Shown in pieces: positions 9,199-17,942 of a DNA stretch of 64,000 bases. Both the position numbers and the translations under genes were made by a program. Position 1 is the first letter of the stretch. The number at the start of each line of letters is the position of its first letter. Origin of the DNA: Thermodesulfovibrio sp. (GTDB lineage: Bacteria; Nitrospirota; Thermodesulfovibrionia; Thermodesulfovibrionales; UBA6898); the NCBI GenBank assembly GCA_013824615.1, contig PNOC01000014.1, positions 1-64,000 of the forward strand, read 5' to 3'. The notes beneath the pieces were generated by a model. It saw only the letters and a list, made by a program, of their open reading frames with translations, searched no databases and was not told the DNA's origin.

Positions 9199-10622
9199 CA
9201 GGCTTTCAGCTCCAGGACCAGCTGTTTGAACTGTCTGCCCCGGTCCTCAAAGTCCCTGAACATATCGAAACTCGTGCAGGCAGGAGAGAGCAGGACAACA
9301 TCTCCGGATTCTGCCAGGCGGCTGGCCCTGAGGACCGCATCTGCCAGGCTGGCGGCACTGATAAGCGGCACGGTATTGCCGAGGGCCTTGCCGATCTTCT
9401 CTGCCGCCTCGCCGATAAGGATGACGGACTTCACCTTCTGTTGTACTATTTCTCTGAGAACGGTAAAGTCGCCGGACTTGTCGCGGCCGCCGGCGATCAG
9501 GACAACCGGCTGACTAAAACCCTCAAGAGATTTCAGGACCGCATCCACGTTCGTCCCTTTCGAGTCATTGATATAACGGACACCGGCAAGCTCCCGAACA
9601 AATTCCAGGCGGTGTTCGAGGCCGGCAAAAGTTTTCAGCACGTCAATAACCGGTCCGGGAGCGCAGCCTGCAAGGAGAGCCATGGCTGAAGCAGCCATGG
9701 CATTCTCCAGGTTATGGACCCCGTGTAATGCAATATCTTCCACTGCTATCAGCGGGAGGGCAGTCCCGGTCTGCAGCGTTGTATATACCATGCCGTCCTT
9801 CGCATAAACTCCACTGACCTGTTTGCGTCTGCTGAAGAAAACCACCACAGGCCCATTGCCCTTTGACAGCTGGGGTTCAGAATCATGCAACCGCATGGTC
9901 TCGGGGTCATCGGCATTCAGGACCAGATAGTCCCCGGATGACTGGTTCAGGTATATTCTTGCCTTTGCCCGGCTGTAAGCCTCCGGCGACGTATACCGGT
10001 CCATATGGTCAGGCGTAATATTCAGTATTGCGCTGATATGAGGCCTGAAGGTGTCGATCGACTCCAGCTGGAAACTGGAGACTTCAACCACGACGGCATC
10101 AGGCATACCTGATCCGGACTGCAGGAGCTTCATCAATTCTTCGGACAGCGCGCTGCCGATATTGCCGCCAAGGACGGTGGTAATCCCGTGCCTGCGCAGC
10201 ATCAGGTCTACGAGCGTCGTTGTTGTCGATTTCCCATTGCTCCCGGTGATAGCAATAAAGGGAAGCTTTTCCTGTCCTGCCGCTTGCCGCTTGCCGCTTG
10301 CCGCTTTCTGCAGCATCTGCCATGCAAGCTCGAGCTCCCCGATAACCGGCACTGCCTTTGCACGCGCAGCGGCAATCTGCCGTATCTCCGGAACACCCGG
10401 ACTGAGCACCAGCATGTCCGTCGAGGAAAACAGCTCATCAGGATGTCCGCCGAGTGAGCGCTGCACCGCAGGGGACAGCTGCCCGACCGCCTCCTGTAAT
10501 GCCGCCTCCGGCTTCATATCCGTGACCGTTACCCGGGCGCCCATTGCCGCAAGCAGGTTTGCAGCCCCCACCCCGCTGCGGGCAAGCCCGACAACTGTTA
10601 CGCGTTTATCCTTTAAATCCAT
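9198..10622 (-). CDS. murD: UDP-N-acetylmuramoylalanine--D-glutamate ligase MurD
   Basis: MurD adds D-glutamate to UDP-MurNAc-L-Ala. The 474-residue protein has the N-terminal Rossmann motif VVGLARSGVGAANLLA, the P-loop ITGSNGKSTTTTLVD, and the C-terminal segments YINDSKGTNVDAVLKSL and LSPACTSFDMF specific to MurD. It is longer than average: the linker between the N-terminal and ATPase domains contains AASGKRQAAGQEK, encoded by a 7-base tandem repeat (10281-10307), where most MurD proteins have only a few residues. It overlaps the upstream carboxypeptidase gene by 17 bases. Confidence 0.97.
   Translation of the reverse strand: MDLKDKRVTVVGLARSGVGAANLLAAMGARVTVTDMKPEAALQEAVGQLSPAVQRSLGGHPDELFSSTDMLVLSPGVPEIRQIAAARAKAVPVIGELELAWQMLQKAASGKRQAAGQEKLPFIAITGSNGKSTTTTLVDLMLRRHGITTVLGGNIGSALSEELMKLLQSGSGMPDAVVVEVSSFQLESIDTFRPHISAILNITPDHMDRYTSPEAYSRAKARIYLNQSSGDYLVLNADDPETMRLHDSEPQLSKGNGPVVVFFSRRKQVSGVYAKDGMVYTTLQTGTALPLIAVEDIALHGVHNLENAMAASAMALLAGCAPGPVIDVLKTFAGLEHRLEFVRELAGVRYINDSKGTNVDAVLKSLEGFSQPVVLIAGGRDKSGDFTVLREIVQQKVKSVILIGEAAEKIGKALGNTVPLISAASLADAVLRASRLAESGDVVLLSPACTSFDMFRDFEDRGRQFKQLVLELKA
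10281..10307 (-). repeat. Heptanucleotide tandem repeat inside murD
   Basis: Three exact head-to-tail copies of CGCTTGC (plus strand) at 10281-10301 are followed by a partial fourth. Read on the coding strand this is GCAAGCG repeated. Three 7-base units equal 21 bases, so the insertion keeps the murD frame. It encodes part of the linker just before the ATPase P-loop. A related, less regular sequence occurs at the equivalent linker of murE (15550-15579). Confidence 0.85.
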
Positions 10623-11799
10623 CTATTCCTTTTTGCGCCACCTGAGACCCCCGGAGAGTCTTCTTCAGACGTTTCTGTTTGACCTGATAACTGGCTGACT
10701 TTGCAGCCTTGTTCCCGCCCGCAAGGACTGTTTTCTTGCCCTTCACTCTGCTCTTCCCGGCGTACTGAGCAGACGATTTCAAGGTTTTGTTCTTCTTTGC
10801 CAGAACGGTCTTTCTGCCCTTTGCCTTGTTCCCCTTGCTGATCCTGATCTTTTCAGGCCTGCCGCCTTCCTCCTGCGTGTAGACAGCAGGGGAGACCCTC
10901 ATCGCTTCGCTGTCCTGTCGGGCAAGATATACGACCGGTTCTTCTGTTTTGTTCATGACCCTGGCCCCGAAGGTCAGCAGTTCTTCCGACTCCTTCCAGA
11001 GCAGGTCTCTTGCCGGGGCTCCCAGCAAAGCCACAATGATCGTATCGTTAGCCCGCTCGCCGGCGCAGACAAAGCAGTGGCGGGCCTGCCGCGTATACCC
11101 GGTCTTGCCGCCGAGCAGTTCCTCGTCAGACCAGAGCAGTTTATTCGTATTCTTGATAAACATCGTCTTTCCCGCCTCGGTGGAGACCTCGGTAATCCTG
11201 GTGTTCAGTATCTCTTTCAGGACCGGGTACTTGATCGCCGCCCGCATGATCTTCGAAAGGTCATACGCCGTAATATACTGTCCCTTGCCGGGCAGGCCAT
11301 TTGAATTGATGAACCGGGTATCATTCGCACCCAGGGCGATAGCCTTCCTGTTCATCAGGGTGACAAACTGCTCTTCTGTGCCGGCTACTGCCTCTGAAAG
11401 GGCAACCGTGGCATCATTAGCCGATTTCATCAGGGCTGCATAGAGCAGCGTCTCGACAGTCACCTTGTCACCCTCTTTAAGGCCGATCCGCATAGCAGGG
11501 GTCAGAGAAACTTTCTTGCTGATGGTCACCACATCGCTGAGCTTTGCGCGCTCCAGGACAACAAGCGCGGTCATCAGCTTGGTTGTGCTGGCCGGCAGCA
11601 GACGAAGGTCAGGATTTTTTGCATAGAGCAGTCTCCCGGTCTCGGCGTCCATCACCACCGCAGCCTTTGACTTTATATCACCGGCAAAGGCCGTGGCAGC
11701 CATTGCCAGCACGACGATGGCCGCCAGCAGGAGCGGTGCAATGCTCCTCAACCCGGGACGCTGCTGCAGACCGTCAGACTGTATATACCCTTTTTCCAT
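10606..11799 (-). CDS. PBP5-type D-alanyl-D-alanine carboxypeptidase with lysine-rich tail
   Basis: This is a serine DD-carboxypeptidase (peptidase family S11) that trims the terminal D-Ala of periplasmic stem peptides. The 397-residue protein has a hydrophobic export segment (about residues 18-38), then the three catalytic motifs in order: STTK, SAN and KTG (GGKTGYTRQ). After the catalytic domain it lacks a recognisable PBP5 beta-rich C-terminal domain; instead about 85 residues are rich in Lys/Arg with two near-repeats (GRKTVLAKKNK and GKKTVLAGGNK). The ATG at 11799, with a GAGGTGA ribosome site, is preferred to an upstream in-frame start because it begins just after the mraY stop. A carboxypeptidase between mraY and murD is an unusual dcw arrangement. 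Confidence 0.92.
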   Translation of the reverse strand: MEKGYIQSDGLQQRPGLRSIAPLLLAAIVVLAMAATAFAGDIKSKAAVVMDAETGRLLYAKNPDLRLLPASTTKLMTALVVLERAKLSDVVTISKKVSLTPAMRIGLKEGDKVTVETLLYAALMKSANDATVALSEAVAGTEEQFVTLMNRKAIALGANDTRFINSNGLPGKGQYITAYDLSKIMRAAIKYPVLKEILNTRITEVSTEAGKTMFIKNTNKLLWSDEELLGGKTGYTRQARHCFVCAGERANDTIIVALLGAPARDLLWKESEELLTFGARVMNKTEEPVVYLARQDSEAMRVSPAVYTQEEGGRPEKIRISKGNKAKGRKTVLAKKNKTLKSSAQYAGKSRVKGKKTVLAGGNKAAKSASYQVKQKRLKKTLRGSQVAQKGIDGFKG

Positions 11800-11801
11800 A
11801 A

Positions 11802-12884
11802 TCACCTCAGTTTCAGCGTTGCAAGGCTGAGCAAAGCCAGCATTATTCCGACGATCCAGAAACGGATGATCACCTTTGACTCGTGCCATCCCTTCAGTTC
11901 AAAATGATGGTGGATCGGGGCCATCCTGAATATCCGCTTCCCGGTAAATTTGAACGAAGCCACCTGAAAAACTACCGAGAGCGTCTCGATCACAAATATC
12001 CCTCCGACCACAGCCAGGACAATTTCGTGCTTGGTTATCACGGCAAGGGTCCCCAGAGCACCACCCAGTCCAAGTGAGCCAACGTCGCCCATGAAGATGT
12101 CGGCCGGGTATGCGTTATACCATAAAAATCCGAGCGCCCCCCCGAGCATCGCACCGCAGATGACTGTCAGTTCACCGGTCCCCTGGAGAAACAGCACCTG
12201 CAGGTAGGAGGCAAACTTCGCGTTGCCGGATATATAGACCAGTATCATGTTCGCAAAGAGCGCTATGCCGACCAGGCCGATGGCCAGGCCGTCAATGCCG
12301 TCGGTAAGGTTCACCGCATTTGACGACCCGACAATGACCAGCACGGAAAACGGTATGTAGAACCAGCCCAGATCGATCAGCCATTTTTTGAAAAAAGGAA
12401 TACTCAGTATATCGTTATACGGATCTTTCGGATTGAAGTAGAGTATCGCGCCGATAATGGCCGCCACACAGATCTGGGCCCCGAATTTATACCAGGATCG
12501 CAGCCCCTTGGGGTTTTTCCTGATCACCTTGAGATAATCGTCGAGAAATCCTACCGCCCCGAAGGCAAGGAGTGAAAAGACCATGATCCAGACGTACATG
12601 TTCTCAAGATCACCCCAGAGGAGCACTGCCGCAAGAATCGAAATCATAATGATGAGGCCGCCCATGGTCGGCGTGCCTGACTTCTTGAGGTGTGTCTGCG
12701 GACCGTCATCCCGGATCTGCTGGGTCATGCTGATCCTCCTGAGGAAGGCAATCAGCGCCGGCCCTATTACCAGAGAGACCAGCATCGCCGTGATAATGGC
12801 AAGTGCAGTCCGGAAGGTTATATACCTGAAGACATTCAGCGGGGAATAAACATCATGGAGGCTGTAGAGCAGCTTATAGAGCAT
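11802..12884 (-). CDS. mraY: Phospho-N-acetylmuramoyl-pentapeptide transferase MraY
   Basis: MraY transfers phospho-MurNAc-pentapeptide to undecaprenyl phosphate, forming lipid I in the inner membrane. The protein has about ten membrane helices and the family motifs PTMGGLIIM, the aspartates in GFLDDYLKV, NAVNLTDGIDGLA, and the histidine-rich MAPIHHHFELKGW near the C-terminus. The start at 12884 (MLYKLLYSLHDV, 360 residues) fits the family's usual N-terminus and has GGAG upstream. It overlaps the murF end by 11 bases. Confidence 0.98.
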   Translation of the reverse strand: MLYKLLYSLHDVYSPLNVFRYITFRTALAIITAMLVSLVIGPALIAFLRRISMTQQIRDDGPQTHLKKSGTPTMGGLIIMISILAAVLLWGDLENMYVWIMVFSLLAFGAVGFLDDYLKVIRKNPKGLRSWYKFGAQICVAAIIGAILYFNPKDPYNDILSIPFFKKWLIDLGWFYIPFSVLVIVGSSNAVNLTDGIDGLAIGLVGIALFANMILVYISGNAKFASYLQVLFLQGTGELTVICGAMLGGALGFLWYNAYPADIFMGDVGSLGLGGALGTLAVITKHEIVLAVVGGIFVIETLSVVFQVASFKFTGKRIFRMAPIHHHFELKGWHESKVIIRFWIVGIMLALLSLATLKLR

Positions 12885-14262
12885 CGCCGCCTCCGGCAAA
12901 AGAAGTTTCAAGTTCTCCCAGTACCTGCTCCATCCGCATGCCGCGCGAGCCCTTCAGAAGGACTGTATCGCCCTCCCGGGCCAGGTCAGCGAGTATGGCA
13001 CCGGCCTGAAAAGAGTCGTCAGCATTATAGCAGTCGCCTCTGAACGCTGCGGAGGCCTTCTGCATCTCCCTGCCGACACTGATAAGCATAGTAATATTCA
13101 GCTCGTTCAGCAGGGTCATAATCCCGCTATGCGCTGCTTCAGCATAGGCACCGAGTTCGAGCATATCGCCGAGGACCGCAATCGTCCTTTCACGCTTCAG
13201 CCTGAGCAGTTCCCTGATCGCCTCCTGCATGGATGAGGGGTTTGCGTTATAGACATCGCTGATGATCAGCATGCCGCCGAGTTTTCTGATCTCGAGCCGC
13301 ATGGGGACACCGGTGAAGGCTTCAAGCCCCTTCCTGATCGAATCCGGAGGGGCTCCGGCAGCAGAGGAAATTGCAGCGGCAGCAAGGGCATTTGAAATAT
13401 TAAACCTTCCCGAGAGCTGAAGCTGAACAGGGACCTCCGGCCCCCCCGGCAGACAGAGGAGAAAATCAGAACCTTTCTCATGAAGACGGATATCGCGGGC
13501 AGACACATCGGCCGGATTGTCGATGCCGTACGTAATGGTTCTGCCGGTATAGCCGGCAGCATCCTGCGCAAGCCCTGCCATAAGAAAAAGATCATCGGCG
13601 TTCACCGCAAAGGTCCTGACATATTCAAGGACCTCAAGATCTGTGGCCCTGATCGCCTCCAGGCTCCCGAAACCTTCAAGGTGGGCAGGTCCTACATTCG
13701 TCATCACCGCATAATCCGGCCTGGCAATGTCACAGAGCAGACGGATATCTCCGGAGGCGTTCGACCCCATCTCCAGCACCATGACTTCTTCGTCGCCCTG
13801 CATCCGGCTGAGGCAGAGAGGCAGGCCGATATGGTTGTTAAGATTAGCGGATGTTTTGAGGACCTTCTGTTGACCTGATTCAGTACTGAATATAGAGGCA
13901 ACCAACTCCTTGGTCGTGGTCTTGCCGTTCGTACCGGTGACCGCAATTACCGGGACAGCGCGCTTCTGCCTCAGATATTCTGCAAGAGCCTGAAGCGCCT
14001 TAAGTGGATCATTGACCAGGACAAGGGTTTTCCCTGACGGCATCTCCTGCGGGGCGATGCTCACCAGAGCACCGGCACCGCGGATGAGTGCAGCAGCCAG
14101 ATACTGGTGGCCGTCACTGCGGCTGCCCTGAAGCGCAACAAAGAGCTCGTTGTCCGCGATCGTCCGTGAATCGATCGAGACACCGGTATATGCCCCGGGG
14201 CCTTCGCAGAGAAGCGTTCCCCCTGTTGCTGCCAGTATGTCCTCAGTCTTCAAATATGCCAT
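12874..14262 (-). CDS. murF: UDP-MurNAc-tripeptide--D-alanyl-D-alanine ligase MurF
   Basis: MurF adds the D-Ala-D-Ala dipeptide made by Ddl, completing the UDP-MurNAc-pentapeptide. The 462-residue protein has the N-terminal GVSIDSRTI motif, the P-loop VTGTNGKTTTKELVA, LEMGSNASGDI, and the C-terminal segment SDVYNANPSSMQEA together with VLGDMLELGA, all typical of MurF. It lies 39 bases after murE, the largest gap inside the dcw cluster. Confidence 0.97.
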   Translation of the reverse strand: MAYLKTEDILAATGGTLLCEGPGAYTGVSIDSRTIADNELFVALQGSRSDGHQYLAAALIRGAGALVSIAPQEMPSGKTLVLVNDPLKALQALAEYLRQKRAVPVIAVTGTNGKTTTKELVASIFSTESGQQKVLKTSANLNNHIGLPLCLSRMQGDEEVMVLEMGSNASGDIRLLCDIARPDYAVMTNVGPAHLEGFGSLEAIRATDLEVLEYVRTFAVNADDLFLMAGLAQDAAGYTGRTITYGIDNPADVSARDIRLHEKGSDFLLCLPGGPEVPVQLQLSGRFNISNALAAAAISSAAGAPPDSIRKGLEAFTGVPMRLEIRKLGGMLIISDVYNANPSSMQEAIRELLRLKRERTIAVLGDMLELGAYAEAAHSGIMTLLNELNITMLISVGREMQKASAAFRGDCYNADDSFQAGAILADLAREGDTVLLKGSRGMRMEQVLGELETSFAGGGDAL

Positions 14263-14301
14263 AATGCTGTTGCGTCTTCCCCCTCATTCCATAAGCACGA
14301 A

Positions 14302-15777
14302 CTATGCCCTGTTCATACAATGCCGGATCGTCTCCTGCAGCACCTCCCTGTCGCTGAAGTTCTGTTTTTTCCCGCCCGTTTCCTGATATTCCTCATGCCC
14401 CTTGCCTGCAATCAGCAGAAGATCTTCTTTGCGTGTCTGCTGCACTGCCAGCAGTATCGCCTTTTTTCTGTCCGGCTCGACCAGGTAGTTCTTCCGGACC
14501 GCCCCGGCTTCAATATCTCTGATGATGGCCCCCGGATCTTCAGACCTCGGATTGTCAGAGGTGATGACCACCAGGTCGCTCAATCTCGTTGCTACCTCAC
14601 CCATGCGGGGTCTTTTCCCCCTGTCCCGGTCGCCCCCGCAACCAAAGACGGTTATTACCCGGCCCTCAGTAAGAGCCCGCGCTGTCTGTATCGTCCGTTC
14701 AAGGGCATCCTCGGTATGCGCAAAATCAACCACCGCCAGAAACGGCTGGCCAACATCCACGCGTTCGAAACGGCCTTTGACATTGCCGGCAGAACTGATA
14801 CCCATCAGTATCACTTCCATCGGCACCCCGACGGCAAGGCCGGCCCCGATTGCAGCCAGTATATTATAAACGTTATGGAGCCCTATCAGCGAGGATTCGG
14901 CAGGATAAATCCGGCCCTGTATACATACTGAAAACTTCAGCCCTGCAGGAGTATTGCGTATATCTTCAGCCCGTATATCAGCAGCAGCATCCAGACCGTA
15001 AGAGTATCCGCGGCGGCCTTCTTCCCAAAGCCTTCTGCCGTAAGCATCGTCATAGTTAATGACTGCCTGGCCGTCATCACTCAGGAGCCTGCTGAAAAGA
15101 CCGGCCTTTGCCAGAAAATAGTCCTCCATGGTCTTATGAAAATCGAGGTGATCCTGCGTCAGGTTTGTAAAAACGACCGTCCTGAAGACGGTGGCTTCAA
15201 CCCGCTGCTGAGCGAGGGCATGCGAGGAGACTTCGGCAACCGCGTGCGTGCAGCCCGCCGCGCGCATGCGCTGCAGCAGCTGCTGAAATTCAGGGGCCTC
15301 CGGGGTTGTATGGATTGAGGCATACGCCTCATGTCCGATCATATGCTGAATGGTCCCGATAAGGCCAACTGTTTTTCCCCACTGCTCAAGTATTGATTTG
15401 ATCAGGCAGGTCGTTGTGGTCTTGCCGTTCGTCCCGGTAACCCCGATCAGATGAAGGCCCTGCGACGGCCGCGCATAAAAGTTGTTCGCTGCGATTGCCA
15501 GTGCCTTCCTGCTGTCAGCAACCCGTACAAACGCAGTGCCTGTTTTTTCTTGCCCCTTGCAGCTTACCCCTTGCCCCTGATACATTACTGCCACGGCACC
15601 TTTTTCTATTGCCTGGGGAATGAAATCATGGCCGTTGACATGGCCGCCCGGCAGGGCAACAAAAAGATCTCCCGGCTGTGTCGTCCGTGAGTCATAGGAC
15701 AGGCCCTGTATATCCGGCCTCTCATCTCCCTCAAGCTCTATAATGTTCATGCTTTGCATAATCTCACCCAGTCTCAT
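14302..15777 (-). CDS. murE: UDP-MurNAc-L-Ala-D-Glu--meso-diaminopimelate ligase MurE
   Basis: MurE adds the third stem-peptide residue. The motif DNPR (in VITSDNPRSEDPG) is the known marker for meso-diaminopimelate specificity, so this cell has DAP-type peptidoglycan. The P-loop is GVTGTNGKTTTTCLIK. Three in-frame ATG codons lie at the start (15777, 15759, 15750). The first overlaps the ftsI stop (ATGA) but has no good ribosome site; the second follows GGGTGAG. The linker ahead of the P-loop contains an unusual segment (QGQGVSCKGQEKTGT) encoded by GCAAG-type repeats like the murD insert. Confidence 0.96.
   Translation of the reverse strand: MRLGEIMQSMNIIELEGDERPDIQGLSYDSRTTQPGDLFVALPGGHVNGHDFIPQAIEKGAVAVMYQGQGVSCKGQEKTGTAFVRVADSRKALAIAANNFYARPSQGLHLIGVTGTNGKTTTTCLIKSILEQWGKTVGLIGTIQHMIGHEAYASIHTTPEAPEFQQLLQRMRAAGCTHAVAEVSSHALAQQRVEATVFRTVVFTNLTQDHLDFHKTMEDYFLAKAGLFSRLLSDDGQAVINYDDAYGRRLWEEGRRGYSYGLDAAADIRAEDIRNTPAGLKFSVCIQGRIYPAESSLIGLHNVYNILAAIGAGLAVGVPMEVILMGISSAGNVKGRFERVDVGQPFLAVVDFAHTEDALERTIQTARALTEGRVITVFGCGGDRDRGKRPRMGEVATRLSDLVVITSDNPRSEDPGAIIRDIEAGAVRKNYLVEPDRKKAILLAVQQTRKEDLLLIAGKGHEEYQETGGKKQNFSDREVLQETIRHCMNRA
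15550..15579 (-). repeat. GCAAG-type imperfect repeat inside murE
   Basis: The plus strand carries three TTGC units embedded in CCCC-rich spacers (TTGCCCC at about 15550 and 15571, with CCTTGCAGC between). On the coding strand this reads as alternating GGGGCAAG blocks. It stays in frame and encodes a loop between the N-terminal and ATPase domains of MurE. The encoded GQEK matches the GQEK at the end of the murD insert. Confidence 0.6.
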
Positions 15778-17555
15778 TTTGCGACCAGCAGCAGATTCTT
15801 CTCCCTGACGTCATCGCGCGGCACATTAAGATACGAGAGCGTCTGGTTGGCGATGTTTTTGAAGACCGGCGCGGCTACAACGCCGCCGTAAATAGCCCCC
15901 TTCGGCTCATAAACCACAACGATCATCGCCAGTTTGGGGTTGTCGGCAGGGACAAACCCGACGAACGAACTGATAAACCGGTCCTTGGAATACCTTTTTG
16001 TCCTGCGGTCTACCAGTTGTGCTGTCCCGGTCTTCCCTGCAACCGCATTGCCGTCAACCGCAGCCCCGGTGGCTGTGCCGCCCTCTTCGACGACTGTCTT
16101 GAGAATGTCCTTGAATATGGTTGCGGTCTTCTCTGAAAGGATCCTCTTTTTTTCAGGCTCTTTAAAAGAATAAACAGGCTGGCCCTCATGGGTTTTGATC
16201 TCCGACACCACATGCGGCTTCACCAGGAACCCGCCGTTTGCGATCACGGAGTATGCCCTGAGGACCTGCAGCGGGGTGACCGCAACCTCCTGGCCTATAG
16301 GTATGGCCCCGATTGAGGTCGCAGACCATTTTTCAGGTTTCTTGATCCAGCCGGACACCTCTCCCGGCAGGTCAATGCCCGTTTTTTCGCCATACCCGAA
16401 GAGCTTCGCATATTTATAAACGTTCTCCTTGCCGAGCTTCATGCCGATCATGATCGAGCCGACATTCGATGATTTCTGGATCACCTCTTTGAAGGTGAGC
16501 AGTCCGTGGCGGTGCGCATCATGGATCACCTTGCCGCCGACCTCAATAGTTCCCCTGCTGCAGTCAAAGGTGTTGTTGAGGTTGAAGACGCCCTCTTCCA
16601 GGGCCGCAGCCCCGACCACGATCTTGAAGGTCGAACCCGGTTCATAGATATCGGTGATCGGCCGGTTTCTGACATCGTCCCGGTTCGCCCGGCCGAGGTT
16701 GTTCAGGTCATAACTGGGGCGGTTCGCCAGGGCCAGGATCTCACCGGTAAACGGGTCCATGATGATCGCCGTGGCAGCCACCGGCCGCCATTTGGCCATG
16801 GCCTTTGCAAGTTCTTTCTCGGCAATATACTGGAGCCCCTCATCGATCGTCAACTGGATGTCATTGCCCCTGGCCTCCATCTCAACCCCGGAGGAAAGCA
16901 CCTTGCCGCTTGCATCCCGGGAGAAGTAAACCTTGCCGCCGGAGGTCTTCAGATATTTGTCATAGAGCAGCTCCACCCCTTCAAGCGGCTGGTTGTCCAT
17001 CCCGACATTGCCGATAATATGCGAGGCGAGTTCCCCCTTCGGGTAAAACCGCTTCGACTCGGTCACAAAGCCGAAACCGCGCGCGTCAGGGTCTTTCACC
17101 TTGCGGTCCATGCCGAGAACGTCCCGCACCTTCTGGACCTTTTCGGCCGGAAGTTTGCGGTTCACCCAGGTGAAGCGCTTCTCCGGCTGGAACTTGGCCT
17201 GAACCGCCCGTGCCTCCATACCCAGGGCTGATGACAGTTTCTGCACCTGTTCCTTGCCGAGCTCGACATCACGTGCGTCACAGTAGAGTGATTCGAGCTC
17301 CATATTCACGGCAAATTCCCGGCCCCTGCGGTCATAGATATTCCCGCGCATAACGTGAATATCCTCGGTCTTTCCCTGCTGCATCCTGGCCTTTCCCGAG
17401 AGGAGCTTGTGATTGAATATCATCAGGTCCGTCAGGCGGAAAAAGATCGCAATAAAGGCGAAGATAATCGTTGTATTGAGAATAACGGCACGTTTTCTGT
17501 TCAGCCCTGTATCCGGCCGCAGCTTCTGCCCCCCCGACTCTGCCTTATACTCCAT
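15774..17555 (-). CDS. ftsI: Septal transpeptidase FtsI (PBP3 class)
   Basis: FtsI is the class B penicillin-binding protein that cross-links septal peptidoglycan with FtsW. The 593-residue protein has a short basic cytoplasmic tail, one membrane helix (about residues 24-45), a pedestal domain, and the transpeptidase motifs STFK (in EPGSTFKIVVG), SSN (QKSSNVGS) and KTG (AGKTGTAQL). There is no PASTA domain. It lies three bases after ftsL and overlaps murE by four. Confidence 0.97.
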   Translation of the reverse strand: MEYKAESGGQKLRPDTGLNRKRAVILNTTIIFAFIAIFFRLTDLMIFNHKLLSGKARMQQGKTEDIHVMRGNIYDRRGREFAVNMELESLYCDARDVELGKEQVQKLSSALGMEARAVQAKFQPEKRFTWVNRKLPAEKVQKVRDVLGMDRKVKDPDARGFGFVTESKRFYPKGELASHIIGNVGMDNQPLEGVELLYDKYLKTSGGKVYFSRDASGKVLSSGVEMEARGNDIQLTIDEGLQYIAEKELAKAMAKWRPVAATAIIMDPFTGEILALANRPSYDLNNLGRANRDDVRNRPITDIYEPGSTFKIVVGAAALEEGVFNLNNTFDCSRGTIEVGGKVIHDAHRHGLLTFKEVIQKSSNVGSIMIGMKLGKENVYKYAKLFGYGEKTGIDLPGEVSGWIKKPEKWSATSIGAIPIGQEVAVTPLQVLRAYSVIANGGFLVKPHVVSEIKTHEGQPVYSFKEPEKKRILSEKTATIFKDILKTVVEEGGTATGAAVDGNAVAGKTGTAQLVDRRTKRYSKDRFISSFVGFVPADNPKLAMIVVVYEPKGAIYGGVVAAPVFKNIANQTLSYLNVPRDDVREKNLLLVAK

Positions 17556-17558
17556 ATG

Positions 17559-17942
17559 TCAGCGCTTGTCCCCCATCCGGAGAGATGCCTTCTGAGGTTC
17601 GGCTGTCCTGTTCTTCTGGACCATCACCACCCTGGTTCTGTCCGGAGTAACGTACCCGTTTTCTATAGGGCCCGCTGCACTCACCAGGGCTTGGCGGGAC
17701 GGCTCATTCAGCGAAGCGGTCACCTTCGAAACCGACATGAGGCTGGACCGCTCTGCCAGGAGTATCTTCATATCTTTGCGCGCCTCCATCGTCTTTTCTT
17801 CGAGGTCTCTCAGGCTGTACGTCATCGAGACGATGCTCGAGCGCAGCCATATGAGGGAGAACAGACCGCTCAGCACAAGCAGAACGCAGAGCGGTTTATA
17901 AAAAAGAGAAATGATATTGCCGTCAGCCTTGGTCCTCATCAT
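17559..17942 (-). CDS. ftsL: Cell division protein FtsL
   Basis: FtsL is a small bitopic divisome protein that pairs with FtsB and FtsQ and helps activate FtsWI. The 127-residue product has one membrane helix (about residues 15-32) followed by a coiled-coil-prone stretch (SLRDLEEKTMEARKDMKILLAERSSLMS). Sequence conservation in the family is weak; the call rests on topology and on its place between rsmH and ftsI. The start overlaps the rsmH stop (ATGA). Confidence 0.88.
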   Translation of the reverse strand: MMRTKADGNIISLFYKPLCVLLVLSGLFSLIWLRSSIVSMTYSLRDLEEKTMEARKDMKILLAERSSLMSVSKVTASLNEPSRQALVSAAGPIENGYVTPDRTRVVMVQKNRTAEPQKASLRMGDKR

